Of a DNA stretch of 64,000 nucleotides, positions 35,646-45,889 are shown one piece after another. Position 1 is the stretch's first letter; the number at the start of each line of letters is the position of its first letter. A program made the translations under genes and the position numbers. The notes beneath the pieces are model-generated. The model saw only the letters and a program-made list of their open reading frames with translations. It was not told the origin of the DNA and did not search any database. The stretch comes from Marinobacter salinus (GTDB lineage Bacteria; Pseudomonadota; Gammaproteobacteria; Pseudomonadales; Oleiphilaceae): NCBI RefSeq assembly GCF_001854125.1, contig NZ_CP017715.1, positions 3,782,001 to 3,846,000 on the forward strand. The letters are read 5' to 3'.

Positions 35646-36992
35646 TCAGTCCCGCATCAGTTTTTCAAGGTAATGGATGGTGAAGTCTACCTGCTTGAAG
35701 CCACCATCGCGTACCAGTTTTCTGTGCAGGGGTTGGTTGGTCTTGATGCCTTCGACAACCAGCTCGTCCAATGCGTTTTTCATGCGCCGCCTTGCGATTT
35801 CACGGTCATCTCCCCAGGTGATCAGTTTTGCCACCAGGGAATCGTAAAATGGCGGGACTGTATAACCACTGTAAAGGTGCGAGTCGACGCGAATGCCGTT
35901 GCCGCCGGGAGCATGGAAGTGCTTCACCTTGCCAGGACTGGGCACGAAGGTTTTCGGGTCTTCCGCGTTGATCCGACACTCGATGGCGTGCCCGGAAATG
36001 CGAATGTCGTCCTGGGTGTATTGCAGCGGTAACCCGCTGGCGATACGAAGCTGCTCGCGCACGATGTCCACGCCAGTGACCATCTCGGACACCGGGTGCT
36101 CCACCTGCACGCGGGTGTTCATTTCGATGAAGTAGAACTCACCGTCCTGGTAGAGAAACTCGAAGGTACCTGCGCCCACATAGCCGATTTCCTTGCAGGC
36201 GTCCACGCACGCCTTGAGTGTTCGTGCCCGGGATTCTGGGTCGACGTTCGGTGCAGGGGCTTCTTCTATCACCTTCTGATTCCGGCGTTGCATGGAGCAG
36301 TCGCGATCACCCAGGTGAATGCAGTTGCCGTGCATGTCTGCCAGAACCTGAACTTCCACGTGGCGGGGAGCCTCGAGGAATTTTTCCAGGTATACGGTGG
36401 GGTCACCAAAGGCGTTTTGTGCTTCACTCTGGGTAATTTGCACGCCTTTGAGCAGAGCTGCTTCCGAATGGACCACCTGCATGCCGCGGCCGCCGCCGCC
36501 AGACGCTGCCTTGATCATTACCGGATAGCCGATCTTGCGGGCAACTTTCAGCGTTCGCTCATCATCATCGGTCAGCGGACCGTCGGATCCCGGAACCGTT
36601 GGCACGCCGGCCTTGATCATCGCGCTGATGGCTGAAACCTTGTTGCCCATCAGGCGGATGGTCTCCGCTTTCGGGCCGATAAAGCGGAAGCCGCTTTTTT
36701 CAACCTGTTCGGCAAAATCCGCATTCTCCGCAAGGAAACCGTAGCCGGGATGAATGCCGACGGAATCTGTGACTTCAGCGGCACTGATGATGGTCGGAAT
36801 ATTGAGGTAGCTTTCCAGCGGGCTGTTGGGACCGATGCAGACAGATTCGTCTGCCAGTCGCACGTGCATCAGGTCACGATCGACCTGTGAGTGCACAGCC
36901 ACTGTTTTAATGCCCAACTCCTTGCAGGCACGCAGAATCCGGAGGGCAATTTCACCCCGGTTTGCGATCAGAACTTTTTCTAACATGGCCAT
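35646..36992 (-). CDS. accC: Biotin carboxylase subunit of acetyl-CoA carboxylase
   Basis: 448 residues from the ATG at 36992; GGTGAT lies eight bases upstream. ATG 36986 ([12 protein letters not shown]) is the family-like alternative. The enzyme carboxylates biotin on AccB with ATP and bicarbonate, the first step of fatty acid synthesis. Motifs: [28 protein letters not shown] (ATP loop), [17 protein letters not shown], and [14 protein letters not shown] with catalytic Arg. Follows accB by 18 bases. Confidence 0.96.
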   Translation of the reverse strand: MAMLEKVLIANRGEIALRILRACKELGIKTVAVHSQVDRDLMHVRLADESVCIGPNSPLESYLNIPTIISAAEVTDSVGIHPGYGFLAENADFAEQVEKSGFRFIGPKAETIRLMGNKVSAISAMIKAGVPTVPGSDGPLTDDDERTLKVARKIGYPVMIKAASGGGGRGMQVVHSEAALLKGVQITQSEAQNAFGDPTVYLEKFLEAPRHVEVQVLADMHGNCIHLGDRDCSMQRRNQKVIEEAPAPNVDPESRARTLKACVDACKEIGYVGAGTFEFLYQDGEFYFIEMNTRVQVEHPVSEMVTGVDIVREQLRIASGLPLQYTQDDIRISGHAIECRINAEDPKTFVPSPGKVKHFHAPGGNGIRVDSHLYSGYTVPPFYDSLVAKLITWGDDREIARRRMKNALDELVVEGIKTNQPLHRKLVRDGGFKQVDFTIHYLEKLMRD

Positions 36993-37010
36993 GAGTAGCA
37001 ATCACCGAGT

Positions 37011-37469
37011 TCAGGAAATGACGATCAGGGGCTGATCAAACTCCACCGGCTGGCCGTTCTCGACCAGAATTTCAGTGACAGTGCCGCTCTTGTCGGCCTC
37101 GATCTGGTTCATCATCTTCATCGCTTCCACGATGCAGACAACGTCACCTGCTTTCACCGATTGACCGACCTCAACAAAGGCTTTTGCGGTAGGGGAGGGT
37201 GAGCGGTAGAAGGTGCCAACCATGGGCGACTTGACGGAGTGGCCGCTTGGCGCTGCCGGAGATGCTTCAGTCTGTGCCGGTGCTGCCGCTTCAGGCGCAG
37301 GCGCGGCCTGTGGTGCGGGAGCCGGATAGTGACTCACGTACTGAGTACCGGCAGCCTGTTCGCGCCGGCGTGAGATGCGAACAGAATCATCGCCCTCATG
37401 AATTTCCAGCTCCTCGACGTCGGACTCTTCGAGAAGTTCGATAAGTTTCTTGATCTTGCGAATATCCAT
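37011..37469 (-). CDS. accB: Biotin carboxyl carrier protein
   Basis: 152 residues. The N-terminus ([16 protein letters not shown]) and the biotinyl domain at the C-terminus are conserved, with the biotinylated Lys in [10 protein letters not shown]. An Ala/Pro-rich flexible linker (about 48-75) connects them. Lies between aroQ (27 bases upstream) and accC. Confidence 0.96.
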   Translation of the reverse strand: MDIRKIKKLIELLEESDVEELEIHEGDDSVRISRRREQAAGTQYVSHYPAPAPQAAPAPEAAAPAQTEASPAAPSGHSVKSPMVGTFYRSPSPTAKAFVEVGQSVKAGDVVCIVEAMKMMNQIEADKSGTVTEILVENGQPVEFDQPLIVIS

Positions 37470-37496
37470 AATTAATCCAGTCCTGTTCTGTCAGGT

Positions 37497-37937
37497 CTAT
37501 CGGTGAATTCGTTGCAGGGCCGCCTGGAGAGCAAGGTCATACCCCTGGCTGCCCAGCCCGCAGATAACGCCTGTTGCGATATCGGAAAAATAGGAGTGAT
37601 GGCGGAAGGGTTCCCGCGCATGAACATTGGAAAGGTGCACTTCGATGAACGGGATGCCTGACGCCAGCATGGCATCCCGAAGGGCAACGCTGGTGTGGGT
37701 GAAAGCGGCTGGATTGATGATGACGAAATCCACACCTTCTGCCCCTGCCTCGTGAACCCGCTCGATCAACTCATATTCAGCATTGGACTGAAGGTGCAAC
37801 AGGTGGTGGCCTGCATCCGCCGCTTTTTGTCGGAGTCGGTCGTCAATGTCGGCGAGAGTCTCGTAGCCATAGACCTCGGGCTCGCGGGTGCCAAGCATGT
37901 TGAGGTTGGGGCCATGGAGCACGAGAATTGTCGACAT
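37497..37937 (-). CDS. aroQ: Type II 3-dehydroquinate dehydratase
   Basis: 146 residues, standard for the dodecameric type II enzyme of the shikimate pathway. Motifs: [21 protein letters not shown] with catalytic Tyr, [16 protein letters not shown], and [17 protein letters not shown] with the catalytic His. First gene of aroQ-accB-accC-prmA. The 253-base gap upstream (37938-38190) holds its promoter; no other feature seen. Confidence 0.96.
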   Translation of the reverse strand: MSTILVLHGPNLNMLGTREPEVYGYETLADIDDRLRQKAADAGHHLLHLQSNAEYELIERVHEAGAEGVDFVIINPAAFTHTSVALRDAMLASGIPFIEVHLSNVHAREPFRHHSYFSDIATGVICGLGSQGYDLALQAALQRIHR

Positions 37938-38190
37938 GGTTCAGGTTGCCTTGATGTCTTTTTTTACAGGATCACCGAAAATAACGGCACTTTCCCATAA
38001 TGGTGCGTGCTTGTTTCCCTCAGATCAACACTTTTTGACAATCATCGGTGTTGTCAATTGGTCGTAAAAAGACGGCTTTTAAATGGAAGCGGGATCTTTC
38101 CTCTGATGACAGTGATTGTCGTCAAGCGGGGGCGGAACTTCTATAAGACGTTGGTTTCATAGTGTCGCCACGTATTTATTCCGTCAGCAG

Positions 38191-39804
38191 CTACTCTTCT
38201 GAGGCCATAACGCAGTTTCGTCCTGCATTCTTGGAGCTATAGAGTGCGCGGTCTGCGCGCTCACACAAAGCCTGTGACGAATCCCCCTGCCAGGCTGCCA
38301 CGCCGCAGCTGAAGGTGACATTGAACTCCCTGTCTCCGGCAGGCTGCTGAAGCTCGGAGAAACGCTCTCGGATTTCGTTCAGGACGTTACGTGCATCACT
38401 GGGGCGTGTGTTGGGAAGGATAATGGCGAACTCTTCGCCGCCGTACCGGCCAATGTGGTCTGTTTTGCGCAGGCGCTGTTTAAGAAACATTGAGAGGCTG
38501 CGCAAGACCCTGTCACCAATGGGGTGACCAAAGGTATCGTTGACCTTCTTGAAGTAGTCAATGTCGATCATGGCAAAACACAAAGGGTGATCCTTCTGCC
38601 GCGCCCGCACAATTTCCTGGTCCAGCAGGTGCAGGGTATGTGTGTGGTTGTAGAGCCCGGTCAGACTGTCGCGGATCATCAGTGCCAACAGTGAGCGCGC
38701 CCGACGCCCGCGGTTGTGGATAGTGGCAATGAGGTGCTTGGGGTCAATGGGCTTGGTCAGGAAGTCGTCACCACCAAGGCTCATTGCATGCAGCTGTTTG
38801 GTAACGTCCTCTTCGGCTGACAGATAAATGATAGGAACACTGTGGAACCGGTCCTGCTGACGGATAACCCGGGCAATTTCCATACCGGTGCAGCCGGGCA
38901 TGTACATATCCAGGATGATGATTTCGGGCGAGAATTCTTCAAGGGCGTGGATGATCTGCATCGGATCGGTGATGATATGGGCCGTCATGCCGGCCTTTTT
39001 CAATACCGTCTCCATGTACTTTGCCTGGGCCCGGGAATCGTCCAGCACCAGGACTTTATAGGGTTCGACGGTATTGCCGTGGGTGTACGTCTCAATCTTC
39101 TCGATCAGCTGGCCCGGGTCTACCGCCGGGTAGAAGAACTCCTCACCACCACACCGCGATGCCTGCAACCGGGTTTCGATGGTGCCGTCCTCATCGCTCA
39201 TGAAAATGATGGGGATGGGTGTGTCGTGGCGCTCCTGTAATTGTTCGATTGTGGCGATGCCCGTGTTTGCTTTACCCCCGAAGTTAACGTCCATCAAAAT
39301 GGTTTCGGGTTTGTGAAGAGCGCAGGCTTCGATGAGCTCCGATGCGTTGGTAAAAGCGGATGCCCGAAAGCCGAAAAATTCGAGCTGGCGTATCAGACGC
39401 CCCGCCATTTCCTCATTGGCCAACGCAATGTAGACAGGTGTGCGGCGGAACTGGTGCGGTGTTTCGGCGCCTTCCTGGTCTGTGCTTCGGAGAGTGCTGC
39501 GAGAGAGCGATTCAATGGCGTCCTGGATCTGTCGCTCTAGTGCTTCATTCAGTGGAGCTCCATTGCTCCATTGCTCCATGAGTTCAAGGATCTTCTCGGC
39601 GGCGTCTGCGTGGCTGGCCATTTCAAAACGCTTGGCATAGCGCACCAGTTTGTCGGTGGCGGTTTTGAATTCGCTACGGTGGGCGCCGGACATCTTCCGG
39701 TCCTCGTGAATCTTCTGCCAGGTGTCCAGAACAACCCGGGCCTGGGTTGTTACACGTCGTGCGAAATGCTGCCTGAGTTTTTCTTTCTGGCTCTCGTCGT
39801 TCAT
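38191..39804 (-). CDS. Response regulator with two receiver domains and a diguanylate cyclase (GGDEF) domain
   Basis: 537 residues from the ATG at 39804; the frame is open far upstream but reads into the divergent promoter and the lapD-like gene. Order: an Hpt-like helical domain (1-100), a first receiver (about 125-240, LMDVNFGG), a second receiver (about 250-370; LVLDDSRAQ, ILDMYMPGCTG, FLTKPID), and a GGDEF domain (380-537). The active site is GGEEF, and RKTD five residues earlier is the product-binding I-site. It should make c-di-GMP in response to phosphorelay. Divergent from the LapD-like receptor. Confidence 0.88.
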   Translation of the reverse strand: MNDESQKEKLRQHFARRVTTQARVVLDTWQKIHEDRKMSGAHRSEFKTATDKLVRYAKRFEMASHADAAEKILELMEQWSNGAPLNEALERQIQDAIESLSRSTLRSTDQEGAETPHQFRRTPVYIALANEEMAGRLIRQLEFFGFRASAFTNASELIEACALHKPETILMDVNFGGKANTGIATIEQLQERHDTPIPIIFMSDEDGTIETRLQASRCGGEEFFYPAVDPGQLIEKIETYTHGNTVEPYKVLVLDDSRAQAKYMETVLKKAGMTAHIITDPMQIIHALEEFSPEIIILDMYMPGCTGMEIARVIRQQDRFHSVPIIYLSAEEDVTKQLHAMSLGGDDFLTKPIDPKHLIATIHNRGRRARSLLALMIRDSLTGLYNHTHTLHLLDQEIVRARQKDHPLCFAMIDIDYFKKVNDTFGHPIGDRVLRSLSMFLKQRLRKTDHIGRYGGEEFAIILPNTRPSDARNVLNEIRERFSELQQPAGDREFNVTFSCGVAAWQGDSSQALCERADRALYSSKNAGRNCVMASEE

Positions 39805-40003
39805 TGAGTTCCGGCCTGTCTCTTTTTTCGTTATTGGTCGCCCGTGTCCGGTCTGGACGATTTTTTCAACCTTAGTCCTTTTCCAGAGTCTATAGTGTTT
39901 AGTGTTGTCGGCGTAGGTTGCGCTATGTAAATGTTTGTCAACTCTGCGGCGCAGGTCACAATCCGTCAGCCGGATGGCGCGAAGCCAACGAGTGGGGTCT
40001 TTC

Positions 40004-42004
40004 ATGGCAGGGACGCACGCCAGTACAAAGCACAAACAGAGGGGGGTAGCCACTCTGCGAACCATACTTCTGCTGTTTACCGGTGGTTTGCTGGTGCTGA
40101 TCCTGATCGCTGGCTTTATTACGAGCTTTGGCTACTTTCGTGACTATGTTGCCGGGCAACTTGCGGGGCATGCCCGTGATGGTGCCACCGCCGTTGGTTT
40201 GTCTCTTTCGAATGCCATTGATGCCCGAGATCCTGTTGCCGCTGCGTCCCTGATCGACGCGGTGTTCGACAGTGGTCGTTACCTTTCTGTGAAATATCTG
40301 AATCATAAAGGGGGTGAAGTCGCGGGCCGCTCGATGGCGCTCAGCGATATTCGTGTGCCGCCCTGGTTTCGCTCCATTGCGAACCTGAAGCTTCATGTGG
40401 CCGAGGCAGAGGTCGTTCGGGGCTGGAGTCGGCTGGGTAAGGTTCAGGTCGTCAGTCATCCCGGACGGGCCTATGAGGACCTGTGGCGAATAACCGTAGG
40501 ACTGGTTGCCAGTACCGCAATAATCGGGGGCGTCGGTCTGTTTGCATTGTTTCTGTTGCTACGGCGAACCTTGCGCCCCCTTGATGAGTTGGAGCAGCAG
40601 GCACAGGCGGTCGGGCAACGGGATTTCCGTCGCCGGGTGACGGTCCGGTCAACCCGGGAGCTGAACCAGGTGACGGCCGCGATGAATCAGATGGCAGATG
40701 ACCTCGGCCAGCTGTTTGATGGTCAGGCAAAACTGATTCAGCATCTTCGCCGATTGAATAATGAGGATTCCGTGACTGGACTGCTCACCCGAAATGCCTT
40801 CGATCAGCGCCTGAAGGTGGAGGTGGAGTCGGAGGAGAAAGCGGCGCCCGGGGTCGTGATAATGGTTCAACTGTCAAATTTCGCGGGGTTCAATCAAGCC
40901 TATGGCCGCAGCGAAGCAAACCGCTTGCTGTTGCGTATCGCGGGCGTGGTGCATAGCTTTCTGGAGACACACGCAGGGTCGTTTGCCAGTCGTCCGACGG
41001 GGGCGGAATTTACCATCTTTGTGCCTGGTGCAATGCCTGCGGATGCCGGTGTCTGGTGTCGTGAGCTGGTGGTCGAGATGGACGGCGTCTATGCCGATAT
41101 GGCTGCTCCAATGGATACCGCAGTTCATGCGGGTATGGCGCGCACACGGGAGGGGCGGGGTACACGGGATCTGATGGCAGCCGCGGACGAAGCTTTGCGG
41201 CAGGCGCAGGCCGGCGAGGAGTCGGCTTGTCATCTGGCGGACGCAGAAAAAGAGGGGCACCACGACCTGGAAACATGGCGCATGATCATCAGTCAGGCCA
41301 TCCGGGACCAGTCTATCTCTTTGTGGTTGCAGCCTATGGTCAGCGAGGAGCAAGCGGTTCCGGTTTATCACCAGGTGTTTTCGAGAATTGATAACGTGGA
41401 GGGGTCACTGAAGGCGGGCGTGTTCGTGCCCATGGCGGAACGCTTCGGTTTAATAGCGGATATAGACCGGCTGCTTGTCCAGCGGGTGCTGGCGCGTCTG
41501 GCCGAGGTGCCTGATCAACCCCTGGCGGTTTCCCTTGGCAGTGCGTCCGTGGCCAGTGAATCTTTCCGAAACGATGTCCTGGGTATGCTGGAGCAAGCTG
41601 GTCCGAACGCCCGTCAGCTTTGGATTGGCATAGCGGAACAGGCGATTCACCATCATCGCACGGCGGTGCGGCTGTTTGTCAGGGAGCTTGGGCGTCTCGG
41701 AGTGCCGGTATTAGTGGACCGTTTTGGGGTGGGTGGCGTGCCTTTCAGTTATCTCAGGAATCTGCGGTTCCAGGCGTTGCGTATTGATAACAGTTTCATC
41801 CACGATGTTGATACTCATGAGGACAACCGCTTCTATCTGGAATCGGTGCTTGCCATTGCTCATAGTCGCGGGGTGAAGGTTTTTGCCACCGGAGTGGAAA
41901 CCGCGGCGGAATACTCGGTACTCTCGAAACTGGGTATTGACGGGGCCATGGGTTACCATCTTGGTCGGCCATTTGCTGCTGACAACCAATTGACGGGGGA
42001 TTAG
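40004..42004 (+). CDS. lapD: LapD-like c-di-GMP receptor with degenerate GGDEF and EAL domains
   Basis: 666 residues from ATG 40004 (GTGGGG upstream); 39935 is an alternative. Membrane helix (about 18-42), a LapD/MoxY-type periplasmic domain (45-150), second helix (about 150-172), HAMP (LRRTLRPLDELEQQAQ), then GGDEF-like (TGAEF instead of GGDEF, Asp-Glu lost) and EAL-like domains (YHQVFSRI instead of E-x-L). The catalytic residues of both are missing, the mark of LapD, an inside-out receptor that holds the periplasmic protease LapG and so keeps adhesins on the surface. lapG is not in the window. Confidence 0.82.
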   Translation: MAGTHASTKHKQRGVATLRTILLLFTGGLLVLILIAGFITSFGYFRDYVAGQLAGHARDGATAVGLSLSNAIDARDPVAAASLIDAVFDSGRYLSVKYLNHKGGEVAGRSMALSDIRVPPWFRSIANLKLHVAEAEVVRGWSRLGKVQVVSHPGRAYEDLWRITVGLVASTAIIGGVGLFALFLLLRRTLRPLDELEQQAQAVGQRDFRRRVTVRSTRELNQVTAAMNQMADDLGQLFDGQAKLIQHLRRLNNEDSVTGLLTRNAFDQRLKVEVESEEKAAPGVVIMVQLSNFAGFNQAYGRSEANRLLLRIAGVVHSFLETHAGSFASRPTGAEFTIFVPGAMPADAGVWCRELVVEMDGVYADMAAPMDTAVHAGMARTREGRGTRDLMAAADEALRQAQAGEESACHLADAEKEGHHDLETWRMIISQAIRDQSISLWLQPMVSEEQAVPVYHQVFSRIDNVEGSLKAGVFVPMAERFGLIADIDRLLVQRVLARLAEVPDQPLAVSLGSASVASESFRNDVLGMLEQAGPNARQLWIGIAEQAIHHHRTAVRLFVRELGRLGVPVLVDRFGVGGVPFSYLRNLRFQALRIDNSFIHDVDTHEDNRFYLESVLAIAHSRGVKVFATGVETAAEYSVLSKLGIDGAMGYHLGRPFAADNQLTGD

Positions 42005-42010
42005 GGCTCT

Positions 42011-43063
42011 ATGCCAGGCAAAATCAGACAATACTTCAGGGACAGGAAAGACGACGCTCGGGATTATGCCGGTGGTAGCGGTGTGATTGGTAAATTCGTA
42101 CTGATTGTGTTGGTTGTCTATCTGCTGGTGGCCGTGATTCTGGGTATGTACTGGAGCAGTGAGCCTGAGACCTTCTCGGTAAGAGAGCACACGCGCTCCG
42201 TGGCCAATAGTATGGAGCGGGAGCCGGTAACGGGGTTTGCCACCACCGTTACCATGATTCGCATTGCTGAAACCCTTCTGGACAAACCTGGTGGTTACAT
42301 CTCCAATGATATTTTTCCGCCGGGGCTCTGGCTGGATAATATGCCCAGCTGGGAGTTTGGCGTGCTGGTTCAGCTGCGCGACCTGTCCCGTGCCATGCGC
42401 CGCGATATTGCGCGCTCCCAGAGTCAGTCTGCCGAAGATCCGGACCTTATTATCGCCGAGCCGCAGTTACACTTTGATAGCGGTAGCTGGGCGATTCCTT
42501 CAACCGAGGCTGAGTACGGCCGCGGTATCGATGCTTTGAAACGTTATCTTAACCGGCTGTCGAATCCGGAGCAGTCCAATGCCCAGTTCTTCGCCCGTGC
42601 GGACAACCTGAGCAATTGGCTGGCCGATCTGGAAACCCGACTGGGCAGTCTCTCACGCACCCTGGGCGAAAGCGTTGGCAAGGCTTCTGTATCCGACGCT
42701 GTCGCCAATGTTGATGAAGATAATCCTCTTGCAGAAGAAACGGGTTCGATTGACGTAAAAACTCCCTGGACCAGAATTGATGACGTGTTTTACGAGGCCA
42801 GGGGCAGCTCCTGGGCGTTGTTGCACATTTTCCGTGCTATCGAAGTGGACTTCCGGAAGGTATTGCAGGACAAGAATGCGATGGCCAGTGTAAAGCAGAT
42901 CATCATCGAGCTTGAAGGTGCTCAGGGACCGATGTGGAGTCCGGTTATCCTGAATGGCAGTGGTTTCGGAATTATGGCCAATCACTCTCTGACCATGGCG
43001 GCCTATATTTCCCGTGCCAGCGCGGCAATCAGCGACATGCGGGATCTTTTGTCCCGGGGTTGA
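42011..43063 (+). CDS. DUF2333 family membrane-anchored protein
   Basis: 350 residues. One N-terminal membrane helix (VIGKFVLIVLVVYLLVAVILG, about 25-45) with the bulk predicted on the periplasmic side. The family pattern GGYISNDIFPPGLWLDNMPSWE at about 95-116 is clear. Function unknown. Starts seven bases after the lapD-like stop, so the two are cotranscribed and share a terminator. Confidence 0.87.
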   Translation: MPGKIRQYFRDRKDDARDYAGGSGVIGKFVLIVLVVYLLVAVILGMYWSSEPETFSVREHTRSVANSMEREPVTGFATTVTMIRIAETLLDKPGGYISNDIFPPGLWLDNMPSWEFGVLVQLRDLSRAMRRDIARSQSQSAEDPDLIIAEPQLHFDSGSWAIPSTEAEYGRGIDALKRYLNRLSNPEQSNAQFFARADNLSNWLADLETRLGSLSRTLGESVGKASVSDAVANVDEDNPLAEETGSIDVKTPWTRIDDVFYEARGSSWALLHIFRAIEVDFRKVLQDKNAMASVKQIIIELEGAQGPMWSPVILNGSGFGIMANHSLTMAAYISRASAAISDMRDLLSRG

Positions 43064-43083
43064 TCAGCGTGTCCTGCAGGCAT

Positions 43084-43115
43084 AAAAAAAACCGGGCATT
43101 CAGCCCGGTTTTTTT
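43084..43115. terminator. Bidirectional terminator between DUF2333 gene and ppa
   Basis: AACCGGGC, five bases, GCCCGGTT, with A8 before and T7 after. It can serve both converging genes. Confidence 0.92.
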
Positions 43116-43133
43116 ATGGATCGTATTGTCAGA

Positions 43134-43661
43134 TCAGCCTTTGTAGGCGCTGATTGACTCCACGATGGCTTTTCGGGCCGCGTCGGCGTTGTCCCAGCCT
43201 TGTACCTTGACCCACTTGCCCGGCTCAAGAGTCTTGTAGTTCTCGAAGAAATGCTTGATCTGGTCGCGCAGCAGCTCGGGCAGATCGTCGATTTCCTTGA
43301 CGTCGTGGTAGGTGGTAGTCAGCTTGTCATGGGGAACCGCAACCAGCTTGGCATCGCCACCGGCTTCGTCTTCCATGTTCAGGACACCTACCGGACGGCA
43401 GCGAATCACAGAGCCAGCCTGGATCGGGTAGGGGGTCACAACCAGCACGTCCAGGGGGTCACCGTCATCAGCCAGAGTGTGCGGGATGAAGCCGTAGTTG
43501 GCTGGGTAGAACATGGGTGTAGCCATGAAGCGGTCTACCAGCAGGGCGCCCATGTCTTTGTCCAGTTCGTACTTCACCGGGGAGCTGTTGGCCGGGATTT
43601 CGATGGCAACGTAGATGTCTTCAGGCGGGTTCTTGCCTGCGGGAATGTTGTCGAATTGCAT
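43134..43661 (-). CDS. ppa: Inorganic pyrophosphatase (family I)
   Basis: 175 residues. Hydrolyses pyrophosphate in the cytoplasm. Metal-binding signature [15 protein letters not shown] with its Asp residues at about 66-80, NYGFIPHTL before it, and [17 protein letters not shown] at the end. Single gene. Confidence 0.96.
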   Translation of the reverse strand: MQFDNIPAGKNPPEDIYVAIEIPANSSPVKYELDKDMGALLVDRFMATPMFYPANYGFIPHTLADDGDPLDVLVVTPYPIQAGSVIRCRPVGVLNMEDEAGGDAKLVAVPHDKLTTTYHDVKEIDDLPELLRDQIKHFFENYKTLEPGKWVKVQGWDNADAARKAIVESISAYKG

Positions 43662-43781
43662 GTGCGATCCTTCCTGGTACGTTAAAGGTACGTTTAACTG
43701 CGGTTAAAAAGTGGCCGCAATTATACGGGAGTCTCCTGCAGTTCGAAACTAAACCTTGGTCGTTGAATTCAGTGCATACGG

Positions 43782-44921
43782 CTACAGTTTTATCTGCTTG
43801 GCAATCAGTTCTTTCATGATTTCAGTTGTGCCGCCGCCGATGGAGAGAATTTTGGCGTCCCGGTAGAGCCGTTCGACAACGGTTTCCCGCATATACCCCA
43901 TGCCACCGAACAGCTGCACCGCTTCCCGGGTGACTTTTTCGCAGACCTCCACCGAGAAGTTCTTGGCCATAGCCACTTCCTTGATGGGGTTCTTGCCGGC
44001 CTGCATCAGGGCGGCGCAGCGGTAGGTGTACTCCCGGGCCACGTCGATCTGGGTTGCCATGTCCACCAGCTTGTGCCGGGTTACCTGGAAGCCGACAATG
44101 TTGCGGCCGAACGCCTTGCGTTGCTGGGTGTATTCCAGGGCCGCCTCGTAGGCGAGTTGGGCGGTCATGTAGGCCATGATTGCCAGGCTGAGGCGTTCGA
44201 ACAGGAAGTTGCTCATGATGGCGATGAAGCCAGCGTTTTCGGCGCCGATCAGGCGGTCCGACGGGACACGGCAATCCTCGAAGAAAAGCTCGGCGGTGTC
44301 GCTGGCCCACCAGCCCATTTTTCGCAGTTTCTTGCCGGTGGAGAATCCGGGCATGTCCCGGTCGATCAGTAACAGGCTGATACCGCCGTGGCCCTCGCCA
44401 CCGGTGCGTACGGCGACGGTGTAGTGGTCGGCGCGCATGCCGCTGGTGATGAAGGTTTTGCTGCCGTTGACGATGTAATGGTCGCCGTCACGGACCGCCC
44501 GGGTTTTCAGGTTGGCGACATCGGAACCGCCGCCAGGTTCGGTAACGGCCAGGGCGGCAATTTTTTCGCCCCGTAGAACTGGCGGTACGATCTGTTCGCG
44601 GATTTCCTTTTTCGCCCATTTGGCCACCGGCGGCAGTCCGATATCCAGGGAGCCGAGGCCGGCCACCAGGCCGCCGGAGGTGGAGCGCATCAGTTCTTCG
44701 GAGACAGCCACTTTCAGAAAGATGTCGCCTTCGCCGATACCGCCCAATGCTTCGGGAAAGCCGATGCCCAACAAACCAGCGTCCCCAGCTTTTTTGTAGA
44801 GATCCCTGGGAAATTCGCCCGCTTCTTCCCAGTCGTCGATGTGAGGTAACACGTGGGTTTCGATGAACTTGCGGGCGCTCGCTCTGACCTGCTCGTGGGT
44901 TTCATTGAAGTATTCGGACAC
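43782..44921 (-). CDS. Acyl-CoA dehydrogenase family protein
   Basis: 379 residues, the usual length. FAD enzyme that makes the 2,3 double bond in acyl-CoA. Motifs: LAVTEPGGGSDVANLKT at about 124-140, GSKTFITSGMRADHYTVAVRTG, QVTRHKLVDMATQIDVAREY, and FGGMGYMRETVVERLYRDAK near 340-359. No pathway partners adjoin it, so substrate chain length or branching cannot be told; it may serve amino-acid or terpenoid degradation as well as fatty acids. Confidence 0.92.
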   Translation of the reverse strand: MSEYFNETHEQVRASARKFIETHVLPHIDDWEEAGEFPRDLYKKAGDAGLLGIGFPEALGGIGEGDIFLKVAVSEELMRSTSGGLVAGLGSLDIGLPPVAKWAKKEIREQIVPPVLRGEKIAALAVTEPGGGSDVANLKTRAVRDGDHYIVNGSKTFITSGMRADHYTVAVRTGGEGHGGISLLLIDRDMPGFSTGKKLRKMGWWASDTAELFFEDCRVPSDRLIGAENAGFIAIMSNFLFERLSLAIMAYMTAQLAYEAALEYTQQRKAFGRNIVGFQVTRHKLVDMATQIDVAREYTYRCAALMQAGKNPIKEVAMAKNFSVEVCEKVTREAVQLFGGMGYMRETVVERLYRDAKILSIGGGTTEIMKELIAKQIKL

Positions 44922-45014
44922 TGTTAGGCTCCCTCTGACTCGGAATCAATGGAGAGCAGTGTCGCCCAAATGCTGCCACCAAGCAAGCGCTTGGTAGTCA
45001 GGGGTTCGGGCAAT

Positions 45015-45041
45015 AAAAAAGCTGGCCCGAAAGGCCAGCTT
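45015..45041 (-). terminator. Rho-independent terminator of rpiA
   Basis: Minus-strand stem AAGCTGGCC / GGCCAGCTT with a five-base loop and a run of six T. Follows the rpiA stop by 28 bases. Confidence 0.9.
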
Positions 45042-45068
45042 CTACGATCGAGGCGTGACAGGAACCGG

Positions 45069-45749
45069 TCAGGCGCCTTCGCTCGAGATGCTTTTCACGC
45101 CGTCTTTGGTTCCCAGCAGCAGCAGGTCCGCCCGGCGGCGGGCGAACAGGCCGTTGGTGACCACGCCGACAATGTTGTTGAGCCGCTCTTCCACCCGGAT
45201 CGGTTGGGAAATATCCATGTTGTGGACATCGATAATAATGTTGCCGTTATCGGTCACGACACCTTCCCGGTAAACCGGGTCGCCGCCAAGTTTCACGATT
45301 TCCCGGCCGACATGGCTGCGGGCCATGGGGATAACTTCCACCGGCAGCGGGAATTTGCCCAGAATACCTACCATTTTGGAGTCGTCGGCGATGCAAATGA
45401 AGGTCTTGGCGACCGCCGCCACGATTTTTTCCCGGGTTAGTGCGGCGCCGCCACCCTTGATCAGTTCCAGGCGTTCGTTGGTTTCATCGGCGCCATCGAC
45501 GTAGAACTCCAGTTCACCGGCACTGTTGAGCTCATACACCGGGATGCCGTGGCTTTTCAGGCGATCGGCGGTGGCTTCGGAACTGGCGACTGCGCCGTCG
45601 AATTCATTTTTCAAGTCTGCAAGCATGTCGATGAAGAAGTTGGCGGTGCTCCCGGTGCCAACACCAACAATGCTGTCGCTATCAAGGCGCGGGGCGATGT
45701 AATCAATGGCGGCTTTGGCGACGGTTTTTTTCAGTTCGTCCTGGGTCAT
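45069..45749 (-). CDS. rpiA: Ribose-5-phosphate isomerase A
   Basis: 226 residues from the ATG at 45749, with GGAG seven bases upstream; the longer frame begins at a TTG without support. Interconverts ribose 5-phosphate and ribulose 5-phosphate. Motifs: [43 protein letters not shown], and [14 protein letters not shown]. Divergent from ilvA, an arrangement usual in gammaproteobacteria. Confidence 0.95.
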   Translation of the reverse strand: MTQDELKKTVAKAAIDYIAPRLDSDSIVGVGTGSTANFFIDMLADLKNEFDGAVASSEATADRLKSHGIPVYELNSAGELEFYVDGADETNERLELIKGGGAALTREKIVAAVAKTFICIADDSKMVGILGKFPLPVEVIPMARSHVGREIVKLGGDPVYREGVVTDNGNIIIDVHNMDISQPIRVEERLNNIVGVVTNGLFARRRADLLLLGTKDGVKSISSEGA

Positions 45750-45889
45750 GGGAGGCTCCGGCTGCAAATCAGATTGGCTTTGTGCGCATTATAGCGCTTA
45801 AGGGACCTCTGCTTATAGACGGCTGCCGTGCAAACTTTCTACACTATTGGTTTTTTCCCAGCCATCCATCAGCAACAACTGGAATCACT

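Noticed and set aside
39805-40065. 87-residue N-terminal extension of the response-regulator cyclase
   Set aside because: It would run through the divergent promoter into the lapD-like gene; MNDESQ at 39804 is the sensible start.
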